Assembly: GCF_009664835.1 (NCBI RefSeq)
Contig: NZ_CP045929.1
Location: forward strand, 3,844,001 to 3,908,000
Direction of reading: 5' to 3'
Length of the DNA stretch: 64,000 nucleotides
Origin: Allosaccharopolyspora coralli
GTDB lineage: Bacteria > Actinomycetota > Actinomycetes > Mycobacteriales > Pseudonocardiaceae
The position numbers and the translations under genes were made by a program. Shown one piece after another: positions 18,880 to 27,846 of the stretch (positions are counted from its first letter, which is position 1; each line of letters starts with the position of its first letter). The notes under the pieces were generated by a model. It was not told the DNA's origin and searched no databases. It saw only the letters and a list, made by a program, of their open reading frames with translations.

Positions 18880-18952
18880 AGTAAAGAGACGCGAAGTGCT
18901 CTGCGTTGGTGGTTCCGTTTCGGAACAGTGCCTGACCACAGCCTCAATCCGC
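18880..18952 (-). repeat. Family B element, copy B7 (internally deleted)
   Basis: Reverse orientation: GCGTTGGTGGTTCCG near 18903 and CCACAGCCTCAATCCGCG at the end match the two ends of B1, with the middle 130 bp missing. It runs straight into palindrome A4. Confidence 0.65.
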
Positions 18953-19008
18953 GTGACAGTAAGGGAACTTTCCTGTCACCGGTGACAGGAAAGTTCCCTT
19001 ACTGTCAC
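18953..19008. repeat. Family A palindrome, copy A4 (perfect)
   Basis: Exact 56-bp inverted repeat; left half begins GTGACAGTAAGGGAACTTTC. It lies in the gap upstream of the hydrolase at 18831. Confidence 0.95.
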
Positions 19009-19097
19009 CGAGCACCGCGTGTGTGGCGTCAGCGGGCGTCACGACAGGCACGACGGGCGGAGGCCGTCACTCCGCCGCCGTGTCGGTGCGAAGCCGG

Positions 19098-19847
19098 TTA
19101 GGAGTTGACGATCGTGACCTGACGCGTCTCGTACTCGCCGTCCCACGTGCGCGGCAACGGCGTCGGCACCTCCGGCGCGACGGCTTGCACCATCGCGTCG
19201 AGTGCCTGCTCGGCCTTGCCGACCCACAGATGCTTCGTGCCGGGGAAGCCGGTGACCTGGGCCTGCGCCAGCGGGGCGAAGCGGCGCTGCGCTTCCTCCG
19301 GCTGCAGGTAGTCGTCGAGTTCCGGGATCAGCGCATGCACCGGTTTGCCCGAATCCCGCCAGGCGTGCAGGTGCTCCTCCCCGCTCCAGCGCAACGGCGG
19401 CGAAATGAGCACCGCTCCTTGCACGAGCGGGTCGAGGCCGTGGACGAGCGTGAGGTCCGTGCCGAACGACCAGCCTACGAGCCACACGTTCGGTAGGTCG
19501 TGGAACTCCGCGTACTCCAGGGCCGCGGCCACGTCGTAGCGTTCCGAGTCGCCGTGATCGAACGAGCCCTGACTGCGACCCGCCTCGCTCGCCGTGCCCC
19601 GCGAGTTGAACCGCAGCACCGCCATGTCCGCCAGTGCGGGCAACCGGAACGCCGCCTTGCGGTAGATGTGTGAGTCCATCATCCCGCCGTGAGTAGGCAA
19701 CGGGTGCAGACACACGAGAGTCGCGCGTGGCTCGCGTGCTTGCGGCAACGACAGCTCACCGATCAGTTCCAGACCGTCGGCCGTGTGCAGGGTGATCGGT
19801 TCGCGGCGGCCGGGCAGCACGGTGTTGGCGCGGATTTCGGTACTCAC
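19098..19847 (-). CDS. Alpha/beta hydrolase, second
   Basis: A 249-residue alpha/beta hydrolase, unlike the one at 18040. Motifs: PLPTHGGMMDSHIYRKAAF, GWSFGTD (Ser127), a catalytic-Asp region ALIPELDDYLQPEE and His in TKHLWVGKAE. This pattern resembles CocE/NonD-type or YtcJ-like membrane-near hydrolases of actinobacteria whose function is unknown. GTG 19847. Confidence 0.88.
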   Translation of the reverse strand: MSTEIRANTVLPGRREPITLHTADGLELIGELSLPQAREPRATLVCLHPLPTHGGMMDSHIYRKAAFRLPALADMAVLRFNSRGTASEAGRSQGSFDHGDSERYDVAAALEYAEFHDLPNVWLVGWSFGTDLTLVHGLDPLVQGAVLISPPLRWSGEEHLHAWRDSGKPVHALIPELDDYLQPEEAQRRFAPLAQAQVTGFPGTKHLWVGKAEQALDAMVQAVAPEVPTPLPRTWDGEYETRQVTIVNS

Positions 19848-19875
19848 GTTCCGATCCTCGCACGGGTCGGCGACG

Positions 19876-20178
19876 TCACGACCAGCGGCGGGTGGGCCCG
19901 CGACGATGACGCGCGTGCCAACAGCCGCCGTGCCAGTGCCTGCGTTCCTCCGCGCCGCCGTGATCCGCAGGCCAAGCGACCACGTGCGGGATACCCGGCC
20001 GGATCTCGTGATCACATCCGGGGCATCGATACGTCTTGGTCGCCTGAGCGGCGGGAACGCTGCGCACCATCCAGTCACCGTCCGGGCCCGGCTCGACGCG
20101 GGACGCTCCGAGCGCGGCGCCGACAGGCCGCGGCCCCGACCTCGGGGCGGAGCGTCGCTCGCGGTTCCGGCGTGGCAC
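19876..20178 (-). CDS. Conserved Cys-rich small protein
   Basis: A 100-residue basic protein; central block KTYRCPGCDHEIRPGIPHVVAWPAD followed by RRHWHGGCW. The CxxC plus His/Cys spacing predicts a zinc ribbon. I recall close actinobacterial homologues sometimes mislabelled ATP/GTP-binding proteins. GTG start 20178. Its 3' end is 28 bases from the hydrolase start, so it may be the first gene of a two-gene unit. Confidence 0.75.
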   Translation of the reverse strand: MPRRNRERRSAPRSGPRPVGAALGASRVEPGPDGDWMVRSVPAAQATKTYRCPGCDHEIRPGIPHVVAWPADHGGAEERRHWHGGCWHARHRRGPTRRWS

Positions 20179-20208
20179 GCCACCACGGTATCCGGTGTCC
20201 GGGCGGGA

Positions 20209-21168
20209 TCAGATCGGTGGCAGGTTCGGCCACACCCGCTCGGCAAGCCCTCGCGCATACTCACATGCCCCACTGCCGGTCTCGCCCGGCACTGCCACGA
20301 CGATCATGGCGACTTCCGTCTCACCGTTCTCGGGCGGACCGAACGGGACGTGGGCGGTCTCCGCCGAACACAGAGGCACCGACGGATCCCCTCCGACGAC
20401 ACTGAGCACGGTGCGGCGATTCGCGATCCGTTCCTCGACGGCGGCGGAATGCAGCACAGCTGGGGGCGCGCCCGCCGTGTGCAGAATCTGCACCCGCGTG
20501 GCGTCCGACCGTTCCTGCCCCCACCGGCACTGGTGCGTCGACGGCGAACGACGTGGCTGGGCGGTTTCGAGGCCGGGAATGTCCTGCATCACGTTCGGGG
20601 CAATGCCGTCACAGGCATCCACGAGGGCCAACGAGTTCGAGGGGAACTCGCGGTGCCGCACCGTGTGCTCCGACAGAGAGTCCGCGATCGCCTGCGCGCC
20701 GGTATCGGCGACTCCGCACAGGCCGGCTCCCGAACCGCCCGCCCGAAGATCAGCGCTGACTTCGACGGACGTTCCGTCCGCCAGGACGACGTGCCGGGCG
20801 CAATGCCCCGGCAACGGAGTTTCTTCGACGATGCGCACGCCACCATGCCGCCGCACGGGGTTTCCCGCCGTCGGTACGTTCCGGGCGAGCTCACCGAACG
20901 ACACACCGATCACGGTCTCGTCGCGCGTGATCCGCAGGAGACAGTAGTCGAGGGAGACGGTCGCGGCGCGCTCGACGCGGCCGAACTCGTTCCAGGCACC
21001 CGCGTCGGCGAGCGAACAAGGGTCCACTGTGCGCAGATCACCGAGGGCCGTCGCAGCGGTCTCGCGAGGAGCCGCCCGGCCTTGTCTGTCCGGCGCCGAC
21101 GCGGCACAGCCGGCGAGCACAGCGGCCAGCCCCAGCACGACCAACACGTCCCGCACCCGCCGCCGCAT
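20209..21168 (-). CDS. Lipoprotein, DUF3558-like
   Basis: A 319-residue lipoprotein: MRRRVRD, hydrophobic core and lipobox LAGC at about residue 21. The mature part has recurring DPCSLADAGAWNEFG and DACDGIAPNV motifs typical of DUF3558-like actinobacterial lipoproteins, with paired cysteines. It lacks the RGD or other recognisable motifs. Palindrome A5 lies 35 bases upstream of the start. Function unknown. Confidence 0.82.
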   Translation of the reverse strand: MRRRVRDVLVVLGLAAVLAGCAASAPDRQGRAAPRETAATALGDLRTVDPCSLADAGAWNEFGRVERAATVSLDYCLLRITRDETVIGVSFGELARNVPTAGNPVRRHGGVRIVEETPLPGHCARHVVLADGTSVEVSADLRAGGSGAGLCGVADTGAQAIADSLSEHTVRHREFPSNSLALVDACDGIAPNVMQDIPGLETAQPRRSPSTHQCRWGQERSDATRVQILHTAGAPPAVLHSAAVEERIANRRTVLSVVGGDPSVPLCSAETAHVPFGPPENGETEVAMIVVAVPGETGSGACEYARGLAERVWPNLPPI

Positions 21169-21202
21169 GCGGCCACTGTATCGGCCGCCTGCCCGCCGGA
21201 GG

Positions 21203-21258
21203 ATGACAGTAAGGGAACTTTCCTGTCACCGGTGACAGGAAAGTTCCCTTACTGTCAC
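21203..21258. repeat. Family A palindrome, copy A5 (one mismatch)
   Basis: Same sequence as A4 except the first base (ATGACAG). It lies directly beside element B3. Confidence 0.93.
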
Positions 21259-21390
21259 GCGCGGATTGAGGCTCTGGCAGCCACAGTGCGCCGAGGGTTG
21301 TGTCGCCAGTCTGCACAGACCAGCCACCGGCGGGTTCTCACCTCGTGCCTGACGAGGACAGCGTCGAGAGGATGTCGCACCTCTTGCTGT
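21259..21390 (+). repeat. Family B element, copy B3 (truncated)
   Basis: GCGCGGATTGAGGCTCTGGC, CAGCCACAGTGCGCCGAGGG, GTTCTCACCTCGTGCCTGAC, GAGGACAGCGTCGAGAGG; the right third is missing where the dhaM 3' end begins. Confidence 0.78.
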
Positions 21391-22077
21391 CTACTCGTCG
21401 AAGTTGCGGGCAGCGAGGTCGCGGATGCTGTCCACAGCGTCCTCGGCGTCCGGGCCGGTGGCGCGTACCTCGATCCGGTCGCCTTTGCGGGCACCGAGGC
21501 CCATCACGCCGAGCACGCTCGCAGCATCGGCTTCCTTGTCGTCGAAAGCGAGAACCACGTTCGCCTGAACACCGGCCAGCGACCGCGCCACGAGTGCCGC
21601 AGGCCGCGCGTGCAACCCGACCTCGTTGTCCAGCACCAGCTCTCTGCGAACCTCGGACTCGGCCGGGGCGGCTGTCTCCGTCTCCGCCGATCCGGCGACG
21701 TCGGAGACAGCAGCGGATGTCGCGGCCCGGGCGACCTCCGCGAGCACGGCGCCGCCCTGAGCTTTCACTGCCGCTGCGACCGCGCCCTCGACCAACGGCG
21801 CGTCCACGACGATCGCCGTGTCCGGGTCACCCAAGGCTTCGACGGCGAGGTCCGCTGTCATCTGGGCACTGCCGAGGTCGAACAACAGCACCACACCCCA
21901 GCCCGTGTCCGCATCGGACAGTGCGGCGGAGACCTGCTCGAAGTCCGTTCCGATCTCCCCGCTCGGCAATCCGCCGGCTGCCACGACACGCACTTCCGGT
22001 GCCATCTGGGTCGCGACCTCGACAATGCCCTCGGCGAGTCGCGTGCTGTGTGAAACGACGACGAGTCCGACGCTCAT
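21391..22077 (-). CDS. dhaM: PTS-type dihydroxyacetone kinase phosphotransfer subunit, DhaM fused to HPr
   Basis: 228 residues in two modules: an EIIA-Man-like DhaM domain (1-125) with phospho-His10 in VVVSHSTRLAEG, a linker, and an HPr domain (about 140-228) with the active His156 in NEVGLHARPAALVARS. The protein relays phosphate from Enzyme I to the ADP bound in DhaL. It starts inside the dhaL stop (ATGA, 22074-22077), so translation is coupled. No Enzyme I domain is fused here. Confidence 0.93.
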   Translation of the reverse strand: MSVGLVVVSHSTRLAEGIVEVATQMAPEVRVVAAGGLPSGEIGTDFEQVSAALSDADTGWGVVLLFDLGSAQMTADLAVEALGDPDTAIVVDAPLVEGAVAAAVKAQGGAVLAEVARAATSAAVSDVAGSAETETAAPAESEVRRELVLDNEVGLHARPAALVARSLAGVQANVVLAFDDKEADAASVLGVMGLGARKGDRIEVRATGPDAEDAVDSIRDLAARNFDE

Positions 22078-22709
22078 GCCTGCCTCCTGGCGAACGCGCT
22101 GAGCAGCAACGCAGTCGATCGAGCACCGGGGTCGGTGTGTCCGGCGCTGCGCTCTCCGAGATACGAAGCCCGCCCCTTGCGGGCCACGAGCGGTTCGGTC
22201 GCCGCGACCCCCTGGTGGGCCGCGTCCGAGGCAGCGGCCAACACACCGGATGGCCCCTCACCCGAGGCGGCCGCCGCCTTAGCCGCCTCCACCGCAGGAG
22301 ACAACGCGTCGACCATGGTCTTGTCGCCGGTGACGGCTTTACCCCGAGCCGTCACGCCTTCCAGCCCCGCTTGCAACGCACCGGCGACCGCGGACCCGTC
22401 GAGTTCGTCCAGATCGGTCACCGCCGTCGCAGCCCGCAGGAACGCGGTGCCGTACAGCGGCCCCGACGCACCACCCACAGTGGAAATCAGCGTGGTTGCG
22501 GCCTTTTTCAGCACCGCACCCGGTGACTCCGAGTCGACGTCCATCTGCTCCACCGCCGTCAGCACGGCACGGAAACCCCGGTCCATGTTCTCCCCATGAT
22601 CGGCGTCACCGATCTCCCGGTCGAGCCGGACCAGTTCGTCCCGGTGTTCGGCGACCGTCGCCGCCCCGGATCGCAACGCCTCGACGACGTCGCTCGCCGT
22701 ACAGCTCAT
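22074..22709 (-). CDS. dhaL: Dihydroxyacetone kinase subunit DhaL (ADP-binding)
   Basis: 211 residues, an all-helical nucleotide-binding domain. The metal-binding Asp cluster is in EIGDADHGENMDRG (about residues 31-45); GGASGPLYGTAFLRA follows, and the closing GDRSAGHTDPG-type loop appears as GERSAGHTDPGARS. Start ATG 22709 is 27 bases after dhaK; it overlaps dhaM by four bases. The ADP stays bound and is rephosphorylated by DhaM. Confidence 0.93.
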   Translation of the reverse strand: MSCTASDVVEALRSGAATVAEHRDELVRLDREIGDADHGENMDRGFRAVLTAVEQMDVDSESPGAVLKKAATTLISTVGGASGPLYGTAFLRAATAVTDLDELDGSAVAGALQAGLEGVTARGKAVTGDKTMVDALSPAVEAAKAAAASGEGPSGVLAAASDAAHQGVAATEPLVARKGRASYLGERSAGHTDPGARSTALLLSAFARRQA

Positions 22710-22735
22710 TCGAGTCCCTCTCGTCGGTTCGTGGT

Positions 22736-23731
22736 TCACCAGCGGAGTGCGACCGTGTGCACCGGCGCGTCCCACAGTTCGAGCAATTCGTCGTCCAGTT
22801 TCAACAGGGTCAGACTCATGCCCTGCATTTCCAGACTCGTGGTGAACGGTCCGACGAGCCTGCGCCGCACCTGGACACCGCGTTCGGCCAGGACCGACTC
22901 GGCGATGCCGTGTGCGAGATAGAGCTCCAGCGGCGGTGTGCCGCCCATCGAGTTGGTGAACAGCAGCACCTCGTCGCCGTCCCCGAACGGCAGGTCCTCC
23001 AGGATCGGATCGAGCAGACGACGCACGATTCCGTCGGCGTTCTCCAACGGAACCCGATGCCTGCCCGGCTCCCCGTGGATGCCGATCCCGATCTCCATTT
23101 CATGCTCCGAGAGCGTGAAGCTCGGTTCGCCCGCGTGCGGCACGGTGGGAGCGCTCAATGCCATCCCCATCGACCGGACCCGGGAGACGACTCTGCGGGC
23201 GAGTTCCTCGCAACGGTCCAGATCGTCACCGCGCGCCGCCGCCGCTCCGGCGATCTTCTCGACCATCACCGTGCCGCCGACGCCGCGACGCCCGGCCGTG
23301 TGCGTCGAGTCCTTGACGGCGACGTCGTCGTCGACGACCACAGTGCGCACGTCGAGCCCATCGGCGGCGGCGAGTTCGGCGGCAGTCTCGAAGTTGAGCA
23401 CGTCTCCCGTGTAGTTCTTCACCACCAGCAGCGTTCCCGTCCCGCCATCGGTCTCGGACACGGCCGCTTGGACCGCGTCGGGAGTCGGAGAGGTGAAGAC
23501 CTCGCCCGGCACAGCCGCGCTGAGCATGCCGGGGCCGACGAAACCGCCGTGCAACGGCTCGTGGCCGGACCCGCCGCCGGACACGACCGCCACCGAGCCA
23601 CGCACCGGCGCGTCCGCGCGGATGATCACCGACGGATCGTGCCGCACACGCAACAGGTCCGGGTGGGCAAGGGCCATTCCCCGGACAGCGTCCGCGACCA
23701 CTGTCGCCGGCTCGTTGATGATCTTCTTCAT
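22736..23731 (-). CDS. dhaK: Dihydroxyacetone kinase subunit DhaK (Dha-binding)
   Basis: 331 residues. Dihydroxyacetone is held covalently by a His, here His219 in MEIGIGIHGEPG; SGGGSGHEPLHGGFVG (His57) and THTAGRRGVGG complete the site. First gene of dhaK-dhaL-dhaM. Start ATG 23731 follows GAGGAGA. The order K-L-M and the DhaM protein show that phosphate comes from PEP through the PTS, not from ATP. No DhaR regulator or glycerol dehydrogenase is adjacent. Confidence 0.95.
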   Translation of the reverse strand: MKKIINEPATVVADAVRGMALAHPDLLRVRHDPSVIIRADAPVRGSVAVVSGGGSGHEPLHGGFVGPGMLSAAVPGEVFTSPTPDAVQAAVSETDGGTGTLLVVKNYTGDVLNFETAAELAAADGLDVRTVVVDDDVAVKDSTHTAGRRGVGGTVMVEKIAGAAAARGDDLDRCEELARRVVSRVRSMGMALSAPTVPHAGEPSFTLSEHEMEIGIGIHGEPGRHRVPLENADGIVRRLLDPILEDLPFGDGDEVLLFTNSMGGTPPLELYLAHGIAESVLAERGVQVRRRLVGPFTTSLEMQGMSLTLLKLDDELLELWDAPVHTVALRW

Positions 23732-23795
23732 CACTCGTCTCCTCGCGGCTCGGATCACCTCGGCCGGCACTCTGCGCGACGACCGGGTTCCCCAC

Positions 23796-23833
23796 GGTAA
23801 GGGACCATTCCGATCACTCCCTCGAAGGTTCCC
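23796..23833. repeat. Possible degenerate A sequence
   Basis: GGTAAGGGACCATTCCGATC followed by GAAGGTTCCC resembles both arms of family A. It lies 65 bases upstream of dhaK, before the full copy A6. Confidence 0.35.
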
Positions 23834-23875
23834 GCGCCCGCGCCACGATCGCCACCTCCGGCCGGTCGGCACGGC

Positions 23876-23931
23876 GTGACAGGAAGGGAACATTCCTGTC
23901 ATCTGTGCGCGGAATGTTCCCTTCCTGTCAC
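23876..23931. repeat. Family A palindrome, copy A6
   Basis: Left arm GTGACAGGAAGGGAACATTC, centre TGTCATCTGTGCGCGG (right-hand GCGC variant), right arm ending CCTTCCTGTCAC. It lies between the aldehyde dehydrogenase stop and the dhaK promoter. Confidence 0.9.
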
Positions 23932-24019
23932 GCGGCAGCACAGCAGACATGAAACGGCGCTCTCGCCTGCGGTGGGAGGCGAGAGCGCCATTCGCTCGTT
24001 CGAGACCGGGAGCGACTGC

Positions 24020-25531
24020 TCAGCGACCGTGCATGAGGCGCACCAGCCGCATCAGCCTGCGCACCGTGCGCGGCGAGCGTTTGAACGTCATCGGATTGAT
24101 CGGCATCCTGAACTTCGCTCGCGTCACGGCTTGCGGCCGAGTGAACTCGCGCAGCCCGTCCTCGCCGTGGATACGCCCGAAGCCGGAGTCACCGATACCA
24201 CCGAACGGCAGAGCGGGCACGGCCGCGAACGCGATGATGCCGTTCACGGCCACCATCCCGGCTCGAATACGCCGTGCCAGGTCCGCGCCCCGCGATCGGG
24301 AGAAGATGGTCGCGCCGAGTCCGAAGCGGCTCCGGTTCGACAGGTCGATCGCCTCGTCGACGTCGCGCACCCGCTGCACCACGATCGTCGGGCCGAACGT
24401 CTCGTCGAGGTTGACGTCCGCTTCCGGCGGCACGTCGGTGAGCACCACCGGCTCCACGAACGGTGCCCGCACCGAGTGGCTTCCGCCGACGACCGCTCGC
24501 GCGCCACGTTCCAACGCGTCGTCCACATGACGGCGGATCACCTCGACCTGCGAGGCCATCGTGATCGGCCCGAGGTTCGCCTGCGGTTCACCGCCGGGCC
24601 GCAGCTCGGCCGCCATGGTGGCCACCTGATCGAGGAACTTGTCGGCGACCGCGTCGACGACGTAGGCGCGTTCCACGCCGACGCAGGTCTGACCCGCGTT
24701 CGACATCGCACCCCACACGGCCGCTTCGGCCGCAGCACGCAGGTCGGCGTCCTCGTCGACGATGAACGCGTCCTTGCCGCCCGCCTCCAGCAGCACCGGC
24801 GTCAGCGTTTCCGCGCAGGTGGCCATGACACGCTTGCCGGTCGCGGTGGAGCCGGTAAACGCCAGTTTGTTCACCCCGGAACGACACAACGCCGCACCGG
24901 TCTCGCCGAATCCGGTGACGACGGTGAACACCGGCTGATCCGGCACGGCTTCCTCGAACGTGCGAGCCAACCACGCACCGACACCGGGTGTGAGCTCGCT
25001 CGGTTTGAACACCACCGAGTTGCCCGCTGCCAGCGCGTAGGCGATCGAGCCCATCGGGGTGAACGCCGGGTAGTTCCACGGGCCGATGACTCCGACGACG
25101 CCGTGCGGGTGGTATTCGACGGTCGAGGCCTGGTTCACCATGAGCAGGCCCGACGAGACCTTGCGACGTTTGAGCACCTTCTCGGCGTTCGCCGCGGCCC
25201 AGGCCAGATGGTCGACGACGAGCACGAGTTCGAGCCGCGCGTCGTCGATCGGCTTGCCGGTTTCGGCGCAGATCACTCCGGCGCCCTCGTCGAGGCGACG
25301 GACGAGAAGCTTGCGCCACTGATCGAGTCGCTGCTTACGGCCCGAGAAGCCCAGGTCTGCCCACCATTGCTGGGCGTCCCGCGCCCGTTGCACGGCCTTG
25401 TCGACGTGGTCGGCGTCGTGCACCGGGTAGGTGTCGACGACCTCGCCTGTTCGGGGGTCGAGAGACTCGAAGGTCGGGACACCGTTCGTGGCCGCTCCAT
25501 CACCGGTCTCGGTCGATACCTCCGCCGTCAT
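24020..25531 (-). CDS. Aldehyde dehydrogenase
   Basis: 503-residue NAD(P)-dependent aldehyde dehydrogenase of the standard length. Active site: Glu249 in LLEAGGKDAF, Cys283 in SNAGQTCVG; substrate/cofactor motifs VIGPWNYP and FTGSTATGKR are present. Hydrophobic, Arg-rich C-terminus (RRLMRLVRLMHGR) could contact membranes. Start ATG 25531 follows GGGAGG. The substrate is not determined; family members accept succinic semialdehyde or medium-chain aldehydes. Confidence 0.93.
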   Translation of the reverse strand: MTAEVSTETGDGAATNGVPTFESLDPRTGEVVDTYPVHDADHVDKAVQRARDAQQWWADLGFSGRKQRLDQWRKLLVRRLDEGAGVICAETGKPIDDARLELVLVVDHLAWAAANAEKVLKRRKVSSGLLMVNQASTVEYHPHGVVGVIGPWNYPAFTPMGSIAYALAAGNSVVFKPSELTPGVGAWLARTFEEAVPDQPVFTVVTGFGETGAALCRSGVNKLAFTGSTATGKRVMATCAETLTPVLLEAGGKDAFIVDEDADLRAAAEAAVWGAMSNAGQTCVGVERAYVVDAVADKFLDQVATMAAELRPGGEPQANLGPITMASQVEVIRRHVDDALERGARAVVGGSHSVRAPFVEPVVLTDVPPEADVNLDETFGPTIVVQRVRDVDEAIDLSNRSRFGLGATIFSRSRGADLARRIRAGMVAVNGIIAFAAVPALPFGGIGDSGFGRIHGEDGLREFTRPQAVTRAKFRMPINPMTFKRSPRTVRRLMRLVRLMHGR

Positions 25532-25658
25532 GCGCGCCTCCCACCGCTCGTCGATCGTTCCTGCGACGCAGCCTACGGAAGTCCGTGAGGCTGCGGTATC
25601 GACCGCCACCGCGAAGACAGCACTAATTCACCACACCGGACGTTCCGGCCGCGTCTCG

Positions 25659-25714
25659 ACGACAGCAAGGGAACCTTCCTGTCATCAGTGACCGGAAGGT
25701 TCCCTTGCTGTCAC
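25659..25714. repeat. Family A palindrome, copy A7
   Basis: Left arm CGACAGCAAGGGAACCTTCC, right arm GGAAGGTTCCCTTGCTGTC; C at position 8 on the left pairs with G on the right. It lies between the aldehyde dehydrogenase and the small membrane protein gene. Confidence 0.9.
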
Positions 25715-25728
25715 GCTCGGTCCCGCGC

Positions 25729-26007
25729 TCAGGGCTGCTCCGAGGGCTCTTCCGCATCGGGCGCGTCCGGCACGATGATCGGCCGCAGCCGCGCCCACGC
25801 GGTGAACAACGCGGCGAACACGAGCATCCCGATGCCGGACCACAAGTTGATGTTCGTGCCCGCGGCCTTCGCGATGTCCTCCTCCGACGTCGCCAGCACA
25901 CCCATCCCGACGAGAACCGCGCCATAGATCGCGAACAGCATCGCGATGATCAACCGGACGTCGAAAGCTCCTGCGGCGTGGCCGCTGCGATTCACCTGAG
26001 TTGTCAT
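25729..26007 (-). CDS. Small membrane protein downstream of symporter
   Basis: A 92-residue protein with two membrane helices (about 18-37 and 57-75) and a loop reading EEDIAKAAGTNINLW. Start ATG 26007 lies 13 bases after the symporter stop. Homologues regularly follow SSS-type symporters in actinobacteria, suggesting a transporter-associated subunit. Function is inferred from this pairing alone. Confidence 0.75.
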   Translation of the reverse strand: MTTQVNRSGHAAGAFDVRLIIAMLFAIYGAVLVGMGVLATSEEDIAKAAGTNINLWSGIGMLVFAALFTAWARLRPIIVPDAPDAEEPSEQP

Positions 26008-26020
26008 GAGTCGCCTCCCG

Positions 26021-27703
26021 TCAGCCGAACATGAAGTTGAGCGCGATGGTGATCACCAGCACGATGCCCGCAAGCAGCGCCGGCCTGCGGTACCAGCCCG
26101 CGTCCTCGCCGGTCGTGGACGCCGTGCGCTTCTCCTTCGGTGTCAACGAGTACACCAGGCCTTCCAGTTCGGAGTCCGGTTTGGGCCGGGTCATGTAGCT
26201 GACCACGACGCTGACCACCACGTCGACGACGAACGCGGCGCCCGCACCGACGAAACTCGCGCCTTGACCGGGCAGGTCCAGCACTCCGGTTTCGGCGAGC
26301 GCGAAGACCGCGATCGCCGAGACCGTTCCGAGTACCAGACCGAGCCACCCGGCAGTCGGGGTCATGCGCTTCCAGAACATGCCGAGGATGAAGGTGGCGA
26401 ACAGCGGCGCGTTGAAAAACGAGAACAGCTGCTGCAGGTAGTCCATCAGGTTGGAGTACCCGGCGGCGATGAAGGCGGTGCCGATGGCGGCGACCGTGCC
26501 GCCGACGGTCACCCAGCGCCCCATACCGAGGTAGTACTCGTCCTCGCGGTCCTTGACGACGTAGGCCTGCCAGATGTCGTAGGTGAACACCGTGTTGAAC
26601 GAGCTCAGGTTCGCGGCCATCCCGGCCATGAACGAGGCGAGCAGACCGGCCAGGGCGATACCGAGAATCCCGTTGGGAAGCAGGTCCCGCATGAGCAGCA
26701 GGATCGCGTCGTTGTAGTCGACGTTGCCCTCGCCCGTTGCCTTGTAGGCCACCATGTCCTGCACGGACACCGCCGCGATCATTCCCGGGATCACGACGAT
26801 GAACGGGATGAGCAGCTTCGGGAACGCACCGATGATCGGGGTGCGCTGCGCGGCGGACATGCTCTTGGACGCCATCGCGCGCTGGACCTCGACGAAGTTC
26901 GTCGTCCAGTAGCCAAAGGCGAGGACGAAACCGAGACCGAACACGACGCCGAGCACGCTGAGGAAGCTGTTGGTGAAGCCGGTCAGTTCGTTCGCGGGCC
27001 ACGCGGAGAGTTGCTCGCTACCACCCGGACCTGCCGCGACTCGGTCGACCAGCCCCTGCCAACCACCGACCTTGGTAAGCCCGACGATCGTCAACGGCAG
27101 CAGCGCGGCGACGATGACGAAGAACTGCAGCACCTCGTTGTAGATCGCGGCCGAGAGTCCGCCGAGCGCGGTGTAGCTGAGGACGATGAGCGCGGCGACG
27201 ACCACCGAGACCCACAGTGGCCAGCCGAGCAGCACGTTGACGATGCTGGCGAGCAGGAACAGGTTGATGCCCGCGATGAGGACCTGGGCCACGGCGAAGC
27301 TGATGCCGTTGACGAGGTGCGCGGGCTTGCCGAATCGCCGGAGCATGAACTCGGGAACACTGCGGACCTTCGACCCGTAGTAGAACGGCATCATCACGAT
27401 GCCGAGGAACAGCATCGCCGGGACCGCACCGACCCAGAAGTAGTGCATCGTCGGCATGCCGTACTCGGCACCGTTCGCCGACATGCCGATGATCTCGATG
27501 GCACCGAGGTTCGCGGCGATGAACGCCAGACCGGTCACCCACGCCGGCAGCGACCGCCCGGACAGGAAGAAGTCGAGACTGCTCGACACCGACCGTCGCG
27601 CGAGCAGCCCGATCCCGAGCACGAACGCGAAGTAGAGCGCGAGCAGTACGTAGTCCACCGCGCTCGCGTCGAGCCGCAGCTGCTCCTGGGCCAGCACATG
27701 CAC
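26021..27703 (-). CDS. Sodium:solute symporter (SSS family)
   Basis: A 560-residue integral membrane protein with about 13-14 helices. Family signs: YFWVGAVPAM, FYYGSKVRSVPEFMLRRFGKP, ALGGLSAAIYNEVLQFFVIV and YWTTNFVEVQRAMASKSM, most like the sodium/glucose-type (SGLT) branch. GTG 27703 follows CTGGAGGTGGGG. The 143 bp upstream of it is comparatively AT-rich and a likely promoter. Substrate (sugar, proline, or other) cannot be told from sequence. Confidence 0.9.
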   Translation of the reverse strand: MHVLAQEQLRLDASAVDYVLLALYFAFVLGIGLLARRSVSSSLDFFLSGRSLPAWVTGLAFIAANLGAIEIIGMSANGAEYGMPTMHYFWVGAVPAMLFLGIVMMPFYYGSKVRSVPEFMLRRFGKPAHLVNGISFAVAQVLIAGINLFLLASIVNVLLGWPLWVSVVVAALIVLSYTALGGLSAAIYNEVLQFFVIVAALLPLTIVGLTKVGGWQGLVDRVAAGPGGSEQLSAWPANELTGFTNSFLSVLGVVFGLGFVLAFGYWTTNFVEVQRAMASKSMSAAQRTPIIGAFPKLLIPFIVVIPGMIAAVSVQDMVAYKATGEGNVDYNDAILLLMRDLLPNGILGIALAGLLASFMAGMAANLSSFNTVFTYDIWQAYVVKDREDEYYLGMGRWVTVGGTVAAIGTAFIAAGYSNLMDYLQQLFSFFNAPLFATFILGMFWKRMTPTAGWLGLVLGTVSAIAVFALAETGVLDLPGQGASFVGAGAAFVVDVVVSVVVSYMTRPKPDSELEGLVYSLTPKEKRTASTTGEDAGWYRRPALLAGIVLVITIALNFMFG

Positions 27704-27846
27704 GCTACCCCACCTCCAGATCCAACAAACTCAAACGATATTCACCACAGATGCGAAGCGAGCGCACAGTACCGCACGGCGAGCGACGCCGCTTGCGGTC
27801 GATATCAATTCGTTGAACAGGAAGCGTCCGCGCCGGAAACGGCGGG

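Noticed and set aside
24020-25531. Naming the aldehyde dehydrogenase as GabD
   Set aside because: Motifs show the superfamily but the sequence differs from the mycobacterial GabD2 I remember; no pathway neighbours support a substrate.
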